From Alcaligenes sp. SORT26 (GTDB taxonomy: Bacteria > Pseudomonadota > Gammaproteobacteria > Burkholderiales > Burkholderiaceae_B), in assembly GCF_017377875.1 (NCBI RefSeq), contig NZ_CP070975.1:3658001-3722000 (forward strand): 64,000 nt of DNA, read 5' to 3'. The first letter of the stretch is position 1. The number at the start of each line of letters is the position of its first letter. Below, one piece after another: positions 16,958 through 25,973 of this stretch. A model generated the notes under the pieces. It was not told where the DNA came from and searched no databases. It saw only the letters and a list, made by a program, of their open reading frames with translations. Position numbers and translations under genes: made by a program.

Positions 16958-18921
16958 TCCCGGAACTTGGGCACTTTGCCCTGATCCTGACTTTTGTGCT
17001 GGCGCTGGCGCAAGGTGTGGTGGCTTTATACGGTGCCTGGCGCGGCAATCTGGCCTGGATGGCGTTTGCCCGTCCGGCCGCACGCTGGCAGTTCGGCCTG
17101 GTGGCCTTTAGCTTGTTGTGTCTGGCCTGGTCTTTTGTCAGCTTTGATTTCTCTGTGGCTTATGTGGCGCAGAACTCCAGTACCAAGCTGCCTTTGTTCT
17201 ACCGCATCGCCGCAGTGTGGGGCGGGCATGAAGGCTCGCTGTTGCTGTGGATGTTCATGCAAACGGGCTGGGCCTTTGCCGTCAGTATCTATTCGCGTTC
17301 TCTGCCTGAAGCCATGCTGGCTCGAGTGCTGGGCGCGTTGGGCCTGATCACCGCCGGTTTCCTGCTGTTTGTGCTGATCAGCTCCAACCCCTTTGAGCGC
17401 ATGTTCCCGGTGCCAGCAGAAGGCCTGGATCTGAACACGCTCTTGCAGGACATTGGCCTGATTGTTCACCCGCCCTTGCTGTATATGGGCTATGTGGGTT
17501 TTTCGGTCGCTTTTGCTTTTGCGATTGCCGCTTTGCTGGCCGGTCGTCTGGATGCCAGTTGGGCGCGCTGGTCCCGCCCTTGGACAACCTCTGCCTGGCT
17601 ATTCCTGACCTTGGGTATCGCCGTCGGTAGCTGGTGGGCTTATTACGAGCTGGGTTGGGGCGGCTGGTGGTTCTGGGACCCGGTAGAGAACTCGTCTTTT
17701 GTGCCTTGGCTGGCGGGTACGGCCTTGATCCACTCTTTGGCGGTTACTGAAAAACGCGGCAGCTTCAAGAACTGGACTGTTCTGCTGGCGATCAGCACCT
17801 TCTCCCTGTCTATTCTGGGTGCCTTCCTGGTGCGTTCGGGGGTTCTGACTTCCGTCCACGCTTTCGCAACTGATCCTGCCCGTGGCGTCTTTATTCTGGC
17901 CTTGTTTGCAGTCATCGTCGGCAGCTCTCTGATCCTGTTTGCCTGGCGTGCTCCACGTGTCGGTGCAGGTGGGCAATTTGCCGTGGTGTCGCGCGAGTCC
18001 TTGCTACTGGTGAACAACGTCCTGTTGGTAGTGGTTACCGGTACGGTTTTGTTGGGCACCTTGTATCCCTTGATTATGGACTCCCTGGGGCTGGGCAAGA
18101 TTTCGGTAGGCCCGCCTTATTTCAATAAGGTTTTTGTCCCCCTGATGATCCCGGCCCTGGTCTTGATTGTCTTTGGTGTCATGGCCAACTGGAAGCGGGC
18201 CAGCTTGATGGATATGGTGCGGCAACTGGCGCTGGTCATTGTGTTCAGCGTGGTGCTGGGTGCGGCTGTCCCTCTGCTTTATGGTCAATGGCAGGGGACG
18301 GCAGCCTTGGGGGCGGGCCTGGCGATCTGGATTGTGCTGGGTAGCCTGTTTGATGTGGTCAAGCGTGTGCGCGCTACCCGTATGGGTGTGTTTGCGCAGC
18401 CGCGTAGCTGGCTGGGACAGCACCTGGCGCATATCGGGGTGGCCGTCTTTGTGTTGGGGGTGACCATGGTCAGCCATTACGAGACGGAAACCGATGTCTT
18501 GTTAAAGCCAGGCCAAACCGCGCAAGTGGGTGCTTATGACGCTCGTTTCCAGGGTGTACGCATTGTGCCCGGCCCGAACTACTCTGCTGAACGTGGCACG
18601 GTAGAACTGCTGCAGGATGGCAAAGTCGTCTCCACCTTGTACCCGGAAAAACGTACCTATCTGTCCTCGGCCTTGCCGATGACAGAGTCGGCCATCAATG
18701 CCAATGGCTTGCGTCATATCTATGTGGCTTTGGGGGACAACTTCGATCAGGGCGGCTGGAGCGTGCGTTTGTACTACAAGCCTCTGGTGGACTTTATCTG
18801 GCTGGGTTGTTTGTTGATGGCTTTCGGGGGCGGATTGGCTATTAGTGACCGACGCTACCGTGCCAAACAAACTCGCACTGCGGCACAAAACAAAACTTTG
18901 GATACGCAGGTGCAGGCATGA
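16954..18921 (+). CDS. ccmF: Cytochrome c haem lyase subunit CcmF
   Basis: CcmF takes haem from CcmE and attaches it to apocytochrome c with CcmH/I. The 655-residue polytopic protein contains the WWD domain ([16 protein letters not shown] near 226-244) flanked by conserved histidines ([11 protein letters not shown] near 89; [12 protein letters not shown] near 169). Many membrane segments and a C-terminal periplasmic domain (about 500-620) match the family. It overlaps ccmG by 4 bases. Confidence 0.95.
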   Translation: MIPELGHFALILTFVLALAQGVVALYGAWRGNLAWMAFARPAARWQFGLVAFSLLCLAWSFVSFDFSVAYVAQNSSTKLPLFYRIAAVWGGHEGSLLLWMFMQTGWAFAVSIYSRSLPEAMLARVLGALGLITAGFLLFVLISSNPFERMFPVPAEGLDLNTLLQDIGLIVHPPLLYMGYVGFSVAFAFAIAALLAGRLDASWARWSRPWTTSAWLFLTLGIAVGSWWAYYELGWGGWWFWDPVENSSFVPWLAGTALIHSLAVTEKRGSFKNWTVLLAISTFSLSILGAFLVRSGVLTSVHAFATDPARGVFILALFAVIVGSSLILFAWRAPRVGAGGQFAVVSRESLLLVNNVLLVVVTGTVLLGTLYPLIMDSLGLGKISVGPPYFNKVFVPLMIPALVLIVFGVMANWKRASLMDMVRQLALVIVFSVVLGAAVPLLYGQWQGTAALGAGLAIWIVLGSLFDVVKRVRATRMGVFAQPRSWLGQHLAHIGVAVFVLGVTMVSHYETETDVLLKPGQTAQVGAYDARFQGVRIVPGPNYSAERGTVELLQDGKVVSTLYPEKRTYLSSALPMTESAINANGLRHIYVALGDNFDQGGWSVRLYYKPLVDFIWLGCLLMAFGGGLAISDRRYRAKQTRTAAQNKTLDTQVQA

Positions 18922-19448
18922 ACCGCTTTACCGTTCCCTTGATCGGCTTTGTACTGCTGCTGGTTTTTCTGGGTATTGGTTTGACCCTGAAGCCCAGCGA
19001 AGTACCGTCGCCTTTGCTTGACAAGCCTGCTCCGGCTTTCAGCCTGCCTCAATTGCACAATCCCGAAGCCAGTTTTTCGGGCGAGCAAATGAAGGGCCGT
19101 GTCTGGTTGCTGAACGTCTGGGCTTCCTGGTGCTACCCATGTTTGACTGAGCATCCCTTTATCAAGGAATTGTCTACCAAGCACAAGGTGCCGGTGGTGG
19201 GCTTGAACTATAAGGACGTGCCCGAGGAAAGCCGTGAGTGGTTGCTGCGCAATGGCAACTCTTACGAGGTTTCTGTCATGGACAGGGATGGCCGTGTGGG
19301 CATCGATTTTGGTGTGTACGGCGTGCCGGAAACCTTTGTGATCGACAAGCAGGGTATTGTGCGTTTCAAGCACATAGGTCCTGTATCGCGCGAATCCATG
19401 GAGGAAACCTTGTTGCCTTTAATTCGTCGTTTGGAGCAGCAGCCATGA
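18918..19448 (+). CDS. ccmG: Thioredoxin-like reductant CcmG (DsbE)
   Basis: CcmG keeps the CXXCH cysteines of apocytochromes, and CcmH, reduced. The 176-residue protein has one N-terminal anchor (about 6-23), the active site WASWCYPC with Cys72/Cys75, and a cis-proline segment GVPETFVID. Electrons probably come from CcdA at the end of the same operon. It overlaps ccmH by 4 bases. Confidence 0.94.
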   Translation: MNRFTVPLIGFVLLLVFLGIGLTLKPSEVPSPLLDKPAPAFSLPQLHNPEASFSGEQMKGRVWLLNVWASWCYPCLTEHPFIKELSTKHKVPVVGLNYKDVPEESREWLLRNGNSYEVSVMDRDGRVGIDFGVYGVPETFVIDKQGIVRFKHIGPVSRESMEETLLPLIRRLEQQP

Positions 19449-19918
19449 TGATGCGTCAATGGATGCTCGCCTTGGCGGCCAGCTTCTGGTTCCTCCTCCC
19501 GTCCGCTCAAGCCCAGTCGGGAGCACAAGGTGCCCAGGAGTCGGTGATGCTGGAAATAGCGGCCGAGCTGCGCTGTCTGGTGTGCCAGAACGAATCAATC
19601 GCAGCCTCGCGTGCCGAACTGGCTGTGGACTTGCGCCATCAGATCATGGAGCAACTGGGGCAGGGGCGTAGTCCGGACCAGATTCGGACGTATATGGTGG
19701 ATCGCTACGGTGACTTCATCTTGTATCGCCCGCCCTTCAAATCCACCACCTTGCTGCTCTGGTTCGGGCCAGCCCTCTTGTTGCTGACGGGCTTTCTGAT
19801 CTATGCCCTGACCCTGCGCCGCCGCCGCCGTGCGGGTGAGGACACGGCGCTGACCGAGCAACAACGCCGTCAAGCCGATGCCCTGTTGCAGGGCTCTTCT
19901 CGGGATGAACAATCGTGA
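19445..19918 (+). CDS. ccmH: Cytochrome c maturation protein CcmH (CcmL type)
   Basis: The 157-residue protein has a signal peptide ending near AQAQ, the thiol motif LRCLVCQNESI (Cys44, Cys47) and a C-terminal membrane segment (about 100-122). It binds apocytochrome and is reduced by CcmG. It is the short form, with the TPR part encoded separately as ccmI. ATG 19445 is used because the in-frame extension upstream lies inside ccmG. It overlaps ccmI by 4 bases. Confidence 0.92.
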   Translation: MMMRQWMLALAASFWFLLPSAQAQSGAQGAQESVMLEIAAELRCLVCQNESIAASRAELAVDLRHQIMEQLGQGRSPDQIRTYMVDRYGDFILYRPPFKSTTLLLWFGPALLLLTGFLIYALTLRRRRRAGEDTALTEQQRRQADALLQGSSRDEQS

Positions 19919-20790
19919 TTATTGCTTTTTATATCGTGGCCGCGCTACTGGTGCTGGCGTGCGCAGCGTATTTGATGTTGAGCGTCAAACGCAAACCCGC
20001 CTTGCAGCGGGTGGTGGAACACAAGCAGGCCAATCTGGCGATTTTGCGTGAGCAGCTCAAGGAAATTGAACGCGACAAACAGGCGGGTGTGCTCTCTGAG
20101 CAGGACTTCGAGCAGGCGCAGATGGATTTGCGCCAGCGCGTGCTGGAAGAGAACGAAGGGTTGAAAACGGAATCCGTGCAGCAAACAGGTGCGCCCAAGC
20201 TGGCCTGGACCCTGATGGTCAGCATTCCGGTCGCGGCTGTTGCGCTGTACTTTTACCTGGGGAATCCGGCCATGCTGGACCCGGCGGCCTTGCAGCAGCA
20301 GGCCAACGCACAGCCTGTGGATATTGAGGCTATGGTCGCCCGTCTGGAACAACGTCTGAAAGAAAACCCGGATGATCCCGGTGCCTGGTTGATGATGGCT
20401 CGTTCACATCGTTATTACGGTCGCCATCAGGAAGCAGCGCAGGCGTATGCCAAGGCCATGCCGGTAGTGGACGGCGACCCGACCGCCTTGGCGGAATATG
20501 CGGAGTCCATGCTCCTGGCCGGGGTCGACACCCTGGATGGTTTGCCAGGGCGTCTGGTCAAGCGTTCGCTGGAGCTGTATCCCGAAGAACCTTTGGGCCT
20601 GATGTTGGCTGGAGCGGCTGCCTTGCATAAAGAGCAGTACCCCGCTGCTATCGACTACTGGCAGCGTTTGCTGGCACAGTTCCCGCCGGATTCCGAAACC
20701 GCCAAGGTCGTCAACCAGGGTTTGCAATTGGCGCGTGAGCGTATGCGTCTGCCCGCCAACGCTGCACCGGAACCTGCCACGGCCCCCTGA
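19915..20790 (+). CDS. ccmI: Apocytochrome chaperone CcmI
   Basis: CcmI presents apocytochrome c to the haem lyase. The 291-residue protein has two membrane helices (about 1-21 and 95-115) around a cytoplasmic coiled loop rich in Gln and Glu, then a periplasmic TPR-like domain (NPDDPGAWLMMARSHRYYGR and following). The GTG start overlaps ccmH by 4 bases. The periplasmic domain is shorter than that of E. coli CcmH/I fusions. Confidence 0.87.
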   Translation: MIIAFYIVAALLVLACAAYLMLSVKRKPALQRVVEHKQANLAILREQLKEIERDKQAGVLSEQDFEQAQMDLRQRVLEENEGLKTESVQQTGAPKLAWTLMVSIPVAAVALYFYLGNPAMLDPAALQQQANAQPVDIEAMVARLEQRLKENPDDPGAWLMMARSHRYYGRHQEAAQAYAKAMPVVDGDPTALAEYAESMLLAGVDTLDGLPGRLVKRSLELYPEEPLGLMLAGAAALHKEQYPAAIDYWQRLLAQFPPDSETAKVVNQGLQLARERMRLPANAAPEPATAP

Positions 20791-20791
20791 T

Positions 20792-21529
20792 ATGGAAATT
20801 GTGTCTTTGGATTTGGGCATGATTGCCCTGATAACCGCGTTTCTGGCGGGGATGGCGTCGTTTTTGTCCCCGTGTGTCTTGCCTCTGGTCCCCGGCTATT
20901 TGTCTTATCTGGCGGGGGATGGGCAGGCGTATACGGAAGTCAAACGCAGCCATTTGCTGGGGCGCAGTGTTTGCTTTGTAGCTGGTTTTTCGCTGGTTTT
21001 CATTGCTCTGGGAGCCAGCTTGTCCTATCTGGGACAAATGCTGCTGTCTTATCGCTATCAGCTCAATATCGCCGCCGGGATTATGGTGGCCTTGGCAGGC
21101 CTGAGTGTGATGGGGGTACTGCGCATGCCCATGAGCCTGCAACGCTACTACCGCTTTGAGTCCGGCAAGGCGGCGGGCCCTGGCGGAGCAACGGTGATGG
21201 GGCTGGCGTTCGGTTTTGGCTGGACGCCCTGCATTGGCCCGATTCTGGCGGGCATCCTGATGATGGGGGCCAGTACCGCCAGTGCAGGCAAAGCCAGTAT
21301 TTTGTTGTCCGTCTATGCCTTGGGCCTGGGTGTTCCTTTTATTCTGGCTGCCTGCTTTGTGACGCCGTTTTTGCAGCGCATGACACAGATCAGGAAGGTC
21401 GGGCGCTATATGCGTTGGGGCGCGGGTCTGGTATTGATTGTGATGGGCTGGGCCATGGCAACCGGCGAGCTGGCGCGTTTTGCTATCTGGGTACTCAAGA
21501 CCTTCCCGGTGTTAGGGCAACTGGGCTAA
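20792..21529 (+). CDS. ccdA: Cytochrome c biogenesis protein CcdA
   Basis: CcdA moves electrons from cytoplasmic thioredoxin across the inner membrane to CcmG. The 245-residue protein has six hydrophobic segments and the paired membrane cysteines in FLSPCVLPLVPGYLSY (Cys28) and GFGWTPCIGPIL (Cys147). It starts one base after the ccmI stop, completing the operon and explaining how CcmG is kept reduced. The start at 20792 matches the family; a longer frame inside ccmI is not needed. Confidence 0.92.
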   Translation: MEIVSLDLGMIALITAFLAGMASFLSPCVLPLVPGYLSYLAGDGQAYTEVKRSHLLGRSVCFVAGFSLVFIALGASLSYLGQMLLSYRYQLNIAAGIMVALAGLSVMGVLRMPMSLQRYYRFESGKAAGPGGATVMGLAFGFGWTPCIGPILAGILMMGASTASAGKASILLSVYALGLGVPFILAACFVTPFLQRMTQIRKVGRYMRWGAGLVLIVMGWAMATGELARFAIWVLKTFPVLGQLG

Positions 21530-21593
21530 TACGCTTCAGTCTTCGCCTGCCATTAGTGCGGTGCTTCATCGACTATCAGGAAGCACCGCATGC

Positions 21594-22343
21594 TTATTTC
21601 ACGGCCGCATTGCCTCCATCCGCGAACAGGGCGGAGCCGGTCACAAAACTGGACATGGGGCTGGCAAGAAAAAGTGCAGCGGACGCAATTTCTTCAGGTT
21701 TGGCGATTCGCTTCATGGCGTGCAACCCCGCCGCCCAGTCCTTGGTGCTCTGGTCCCCTGCGATGTCTGTATCGGTTCCACCAGGTAAAAGGGCGTTGGC
21801 CCGTATGCCTTTAGCCGCATAGTCCGCCGTGATGCCTTTGACCAATCCCATGAGTGCCGCTTTAGAAGCACCATAAGCACTCATGCCGGGCAGGCCGACA
21901 CTGGTGCCCACAAAGCTCGACGTGAAAACAATCGAACCGCCACCGCGTTTGAGCATGGCTGGAATCTGGCTGCGGGCACCCAGAAAGGCTGCCCCAAGAT
22001 TGGTATCCAGTGTTGCTTGCCATTCATCTGGCCTCAGCTCGGCCAGTGGCTTGAGGGCACCGACAATACCGGCGTTATTGATCGCAATATCCAGCCCTCC
22101 GAATTTGCGTGTCGCGACCTCCATCGCCTGCTCATGGGTTTCAGCTCGTGTGATGTCCCCCGCCACACACTCAGCACGGCCACCATGCTGCCGGATCTCC
22201 TTGGCGACCTCGTCAAGCAGGGCGCTGCGCCTTGCCGTCAGGACAATGGCTGCCCCGTGTTCGGCAAACATCAAGGCTATGGCGCGTCCAATACCGGAGG
22301 ATGCGCCGGTAATTAGAGCAACCTTTCCATCAAGCAAAGCCAT
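21594..22343 (-). CDS. SDR-family NAD(P)-dependent oxidoreductase
   Basis: A classical short-chain dehydrogenase of 249 residues. It has the cofactor motif TGASSGIG (12-19), NNAG (89-92), an active-site Ser near 142-143 and Tyr157/Lys161 (YGASK). It ends with the usual SSFVTGSALFADGG segment. The substrate is not predictable. It lies downstream of ada in the same orientation with a 116-base gap, so co-transcription is possible but not certain. Confidence 0.85.
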   Translation of the reverse strand: MALLDGKVALITGASSGIGRAIALMFAEHGAAIVLTARRSALLDEVAKEIRQHGGRAECVAGDITRAETHEQAMEVATRKFGGLDIAINNAGIVGALKPLAELRPDEWQATLDTNLGAAFLGARSQIPAMLKRGGGSIVFTSSFVGTSVGLPGMSAYGASKAALMGLVKGITADYAAKGIRANALLPGGTDTDIAGDQSTKDWAAGLHAMKRIAKPEEIASAALFLASPMSSFVTGSALFADGGNAAVK

Positions 22344-22459
22344 GAGTGAAATCTCCTGCGGTTTCTTTGAGAATTCACATCGTATTTGTCCCGGCCTGAG
22401 GGGGAACTCCGTTTCTTGCCCTCAAACCCGTTCTTGACGATTGGGCAGTCAGCCGATCA

Positions 22460-23527
22460 TCAGTCTTGTACTTCGCGGCGTAGCAGTTCACGTTTGCGGT
22501 CTATACCCCAGCGGTAACCAGCCAGATCGCCATCACGCCGCACGACGCGGTGGCATGGAATGGCTACCGCAATGTGGTTGTTGGCGCAGGCCTGGGCCAC
22601 GGCGCGCACTGCTTTGGGTGAGCCTATGCGTTCAGCGATCTCGGTGTAGCTGACGGTGGTGCCTGGCGGGATCTCGCAGAGCGCACGCCAGACACGTTCC
22701 TGGAAGGCTGTGCCTTGTACGTCCAGAGGCAGGTGCAAGCCAATTGAGGGGCTTTCGATAAAGCCTACGACTCGGGCGATCAACTGCTCGAAATCACCGT
22801 CGCAGCCGATGATTTCGGCCTTGGGAAACTGATCCTGCAAGTCGCGCAGCAGTTGATCGGGGTCCTCACCAAGCAATATGGCGCAGATACCACGTTGGCT
22901 CTGGGCGACCAGAATTGCTCCCAGCGAACACTGGCCTACCGCGAAACGGATAATCGCACCGGCACCACCGGCCCGGTAGTCGCGTGCACGCATGCCCAAC
23001 AACTGTTCAGAGGCTTCGTAAAACCGGCTGTTGGAGTTGAATCCACTGTCGTAGATCGCATTCGTGATGGAGGTATCGGGCCTGCTGCTCAGTTCCTCGC
23101 GCAGTCTGCGAGCCCGGTAGGCCGAGCTGTATGCCTTGGGCGTCAGGCCGGTTTCAGCCTTGAACAGTCGATGAAAATGAAAGGGACTCTTGCCCACCTC
23201 GGCTGCCAGCTTGTCCAGCGATGGCTGCGTCTCCGAGGTCTCGATCAGTCGGCAGGCGCGCGCCACGATTGCGGCCCGTTCGGCTGCGGCGCTGGTCTGA
23301 TCTCCATGGGCGCGACGGCTGTAACGGTAGCCCGCTGCTTCAGCGTCCTGGGGCGAATTGAAAAACTCGACGTTCTCACGCTTGGGAAGCCGGGTTGTCG
23401 AACTGGGCTGGCAGTACACGCCGGTGGTACGTACCGCATAGACGAACAGGCCGTCGGCAGCGGGGTCTCGCGCTTGCACGGCTGCCCAGCGTTGATCGTC
23501 GGTTTCGTAAGCACGGTTCGCAGTCAT
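22460..23527 (-). CDS. ada: Ada-type regulator/O6-methylguanine-DNA methyltransferase with degenerate zinc site
   Basis: The 355-residue protein has the full Ada layout: N-terminal Ada domain (about 10-75), AraC-type HTH (about 85-185), and C-terminal alkylguanine transferase with IPCHRVV and catalytic Cys325. The C-terminal repair activity looks intact. The N-terminal methylphosphotriester sensor does not. E. coli uses four zinc cysteines (38, 42, 69, 72). Here Cys39 remains, but the partners are Ser43, Ser70 and Ala73 (YCQPSSTTR; AAGYRYSRRAHG). Three of four ligands are gone, so methyl-dependent activation as in E. coli seems unlikely. The SDR gene follows. Confidence 0.92.
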   Translation of the reverse strand: MTANRAYETDDQRWAAVQARDPAADGLFVYAVRTTGVYCQPSSTTRLPKRENVEFFNSPQDAEAAGYRYSRRAHGDQTSAAAERAAIVARACRLIETSETQPSLDKLAAEVGKSPFHFHRLFKAETGLTPKAYSSAYRARRLREELSSRPDTSITNAIYDSGFNSNSRFYEASEQLLGMRARDYRAGGAGAIIRFAVGQCSLGAILVAQSQRGICAILLGEDPDQLLRDLQDQFPKAEIIGCDGDFEQLIARVVGFIESPSIGLHLPLDVQGTAFQERVWRALCEIPPGTTVSYTEIAERIGSPKAVRAVAQACANNHIAVAIPCHRVVRRDGDLAGYRWGIDRKRELLRREVQD

Positions 23528-23683
23528 GAGGCAAAAGTCCTGACAACATTAATTACGAAGCCAGAATACGCTGGTCTTTCATCGCAAGCACTCCGATTCT
23601 TGCGGTCAATATCGACAGTCTGGGCTGGGACGGTATCGAGACCGGACGGCCACTGCAGGTAAGGGCATCAAGGTATCGATAAA

Positions 23684-23710
23684 AAAAGGCCGGTTGATAC
23701 CGGCCTTTTT
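23684..23710 (-). terminator. Terminator downstream of the copper chaperone gene
   Basis: Arms AAGGCCGG (23686-23693) and CCGGCCTT (23700-23707) form a stem flanked by A7 on the left and T5 on the right. It can act in both directions. The relevant transcript is the leftward copZ-like gene. Confidence 0.85.
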
Positions 23711-23751
23711 ATTTTCTCTGTCTGACTGACGCCTTGGCAGGCGTGTCGTCC

Positions 23752-23946
23752 TTACAGGGCGCTGGGGGTGTAACCCGCTTCTTCAATCACTTTCAGGGCT
23801 TGCGCGCCATCCAGACCTTGAACGGTAACCTGGTGTTTTTCCAGATCCGTGCTGACGGTAGCTTGAGGGGCGACAGCCTGAATGGCTTCGGTGATGCTGC
23901 GCACGCAATGGCCGCAGGTCATGTCGGGTACGGAGAAGGTGGACAT
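23752..23946 (-). CDS. Heavy-metal-associated (CopZ-like) copper chaperone
   Basis: A 64-residue HMA domain begins MSTFSVPDMTCGHCVRSI. The metal motif Met-Thr-Cys-Gly-His-Cys binds Cu(I) in chaperones and in N-domains of copper ATPases. The start at 23946 gives exactly one ferredoxin-like fold with the metal loop near residues 9-14; the longer frame upstream is not supported. No copper ATPase or CueR-type gene is adjacent, so its partner lies elsewhere. Confidence 0.88.
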   Translation of the reverse strand: MSTFSVPDMTCGHCVRSITEAIQAVAPQATVSTDLEKHQVTVQGLDGAQALKVIEEAGYTPSAL

Positions 23947-24020
23947 AGCTGACTCCTTTGATAGAAACAATGGAGTCAGCTTAAGGCTTGCCACGGGGGC
24001 AAGGTCAAGCGCTGTTTTTT

Positions 24021-24458
24021 TTAAAACAGGGCAGGTGACATCAGGCGGATCTGGTCGAACTCGGGATTCCCCAGCCATTGAATCTGGCTGCTGGCCAAAC
24101 CTGGGCCTGATTCCTTGTTTTCCACAAAAGCGCCATAGGTAATGGTCTGCTTTTGGGTATCCAGCAGCACCACATAGCTGGAGCTGGTGCAGTCATGGGG
24201 CTTGCAGCCCTGGAACACTTGATAGTTGCGACCATCCAGAGAAACGGTCTCGCCCGGCGAAGCCGTACCGAAGTCCTTGACCCAACTCGCGTTTTTGGCG
24301 ACGTCCTGCATCAGGCTTTGATATTGCTGGGCCACTTGCTTGTTGGACTTGGCCAGATCGGCCAGATAAACGGATTCCGAGGACTGTGCATTGCTCAGGA
24401 AAGGAACGAGCAGGGCGCTGCCAAGGACAAGGCGGCACAGAGAGTGGGAAATACGCAT
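24021..24458 (-). CDS. ivy: Ivy-family C-type lysozyme inhibitor
   Basis: A 145-residue periplasmic protein with a signal peptide (about 1-24, ending SNAQ) and the Ivy inhibitory loop CKPHDC. The loop's two cysteines form a disulfide and its His plugs the lysozyme active site. A C-terminal segment with YGAFVENK also fits Ivy. It would protect peptidoglycan against host C-type lysozyme. It is a separate gene about 75 bases upstream of the copper chaperone, in the same direction. Confidence 0.88.
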   Translation of the reverse strand: MRISHSLCRLVLGSALLVPFLSNAQSSESVYLADLAKSNKQVAQQYQSLMQDVAKNASWVKDFGTASPGETVSLDGRNYQVFQGCKPHDCTSSSYVVLLDTQKQTITYGAFVENKESGPGLASSQIQWLGNPEFDQIRLMSPALF

Positions 24459-24783
24459 GGGATCTCCAAGATTGAGGCGAGCCCCCAGTTTAGCAGCGCG
24501 TCTGGCGCGGCATTGTTAACAAAATCAAGGAAAACGTGCATAAACGGCTATCTCTACAGTCGTTATAGTGCTTATCCGTCTATGGGATTGGCACAGGGGT
24601 GTGTTTCCTGTCGAATTACCAAGGCATTTAAGGGGTGTAGGTAAAAACCACAGCTTGCCAGCAAAATTGTTTCATAACTAAACTATTTATAAATGAATGG
24701 TTGGCATAGTTGAATTTGTAGTTCGATCTGCTGTGCATCTTATTTAAAGACAGCCTATAAGCGCGGTGGCGCAAGGAGATAAC
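24459..24783. other. AT-rich promoter region upstream of the ABC importer operon
   Basis: About 325 bases without a supported gene between divergent ivy and the importer. The right half (about 24660-24760) is distinctly AT-rich, as expected for promoter DNA. The importer ribosome site AAGGAG is at 24774-24779. No confident operator could be named. Confidence 0.5.
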
Positions 24784-25953
24784 ATGAAACGTATTGCATT
24801 GACTGTAGCTTTGGCTGCGGCTTTTGGCGGTTCTCTGGCTCACGCCGATACCATCAAGGTGGGGATGGCAATGGACACATCCGGTCCGTTTGCTGCCGTT
24901 GGTGGTGAGGTTCGTGATGGCTTTAATCTGGCCATCAAACAACTGGACGGCAAGCTGGGTGGTTTCCCGGCCGAGTTCATCGCGCAGGATATGGCCGGTA
25001 ACCCCGACCAGGCCCGCCAATTGGTCAATCGCTTCGTGCAGCGTGACAAGATCGACTTCTTTACGGGTCCAGTGGGCTCCAACGTAGCCCTGGCAGTGGC
25101 GCCCGCCCTGTTCTCGGCCAAAGTGCCTTACCTGACCAGCAACCCAGGTCCCAGCCAGTTGGCCGGTGCCGGTTGTAATCCGTACTTCTTTGGCGTGTCC
25201 TACCAGAACGACGCCTTTGACGAAGCTGCCGGTAAAGTGGCTGCGGATCGCAACTACGAAAAAATGTTCATCCTGGCCCCGGACTACCCGGCCGGTAAAG
25301 ATCACCTGAACGGCTTCAAACGTGGCTACGGCAAACCTGTTAGCGAAGAGCTCTACACCAAGCTGGGCCAGATCGATTACTCGGCGGAATTGGCACAGAT
25401 TCGCGCTGCCAAGCCTCAGGCCGTGTTCTTCTTCCTGCCCGGTGCCATGGGCATCAACTTCATCAAACAGTTTGTGGCCGCTGGCCTGAACAAGGATGTG
25501 GTTCTGCTGGGCCCAGCTTTCTCGGGTGACGAGGACATTATCCCCGCCGTGGGCGAGCCTATCCTGGGCATGTTGAACACCGCCCAGTGGTCGCCTGACT
25601 TGGATATTCCTGCCAACAAGACCTTTGTGGAAGAGTTCCGCAAAGCCTACGACGGCCGCTACCCTTCGGTGTACGCCGCCCAGGCTTATGACGTGATTCT
25701 GGCTATCGACGCCGCCGTCAAACAAGTGGATGGCAAAGTGTCCGACCGCGAAGCTGTGCTCAAGGCATTGAAGGCCGCCGACTACAACTCGGTTCGTGGC
25801 CCATTTACCTACGGCAACAACAACTTCCCCATTCAGGCTTACTACCTGCGTGAAGTGGTCAAGGATCAGGACGGACGTCTTGTGAACCGCATGGTCAGCA
25901 AGGTGTTCGACTCCTACCAGGACGTCTACGCCAAAGAATGCAAACTTAATTAA
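24784..25953 (+). CDS. ABC transporter substrate-binding protein, branched-chain amino acid (LivJ/K) type
   Basis: A 389-residue periplasmic binding protein with a signal peptide (MKRIALTVALAAAFGGSLAHA) and the type I two-lobe fold seen in LivJ/LivK and aromatic-acid binding proteins (IKVGMAMDTSGPFAAVGGE; VFFFLPGAMG). ATG 24784 is 4 bases after AAGGAG. It is followed by two permeases and two ATPases in one operon. The ligand is uncertain; proteins of this subgroup often bind aromatic or other organic acids rather than leucine. Confidence 0.9.
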   Translation: MKRIALTVALAAAFGGSLAHADTIKVGMAMDTSGPFAAVGGEVRDGFNLAIKQLDGKLGGFPAEFIAQDMAGNPDQARQLVNRFVQRDKIDFFTGPVGSNVALAVAPALFSAKVPYLTSNPGPSQLAGAGCNPYFFGVSYQNDAFDEAAGKVAADRNYEKMFILAPDYPAGKDHLNGFKRGYGKPVSEELYTKLGQIDYSAELAQIRAAKPQAVFFFLPGAMGINFIKQFVAAGLNKDVVLLGPAFSGDEDIIPAVGEPILGMLNTAQWSPDLDIPANKTFVEEFRKAYDGRYPSVYAAQAYDVILAIDAAVKQVDGKVSDREAVLKALKAADYNSVRGPFTYGNNNFPIQAYYLREVVKDQDGRLVNRMVSKVFDSYQDVYAKECKLN

Positions 25954-25973
25954 GATTCACAGGTGGTAAAAGC

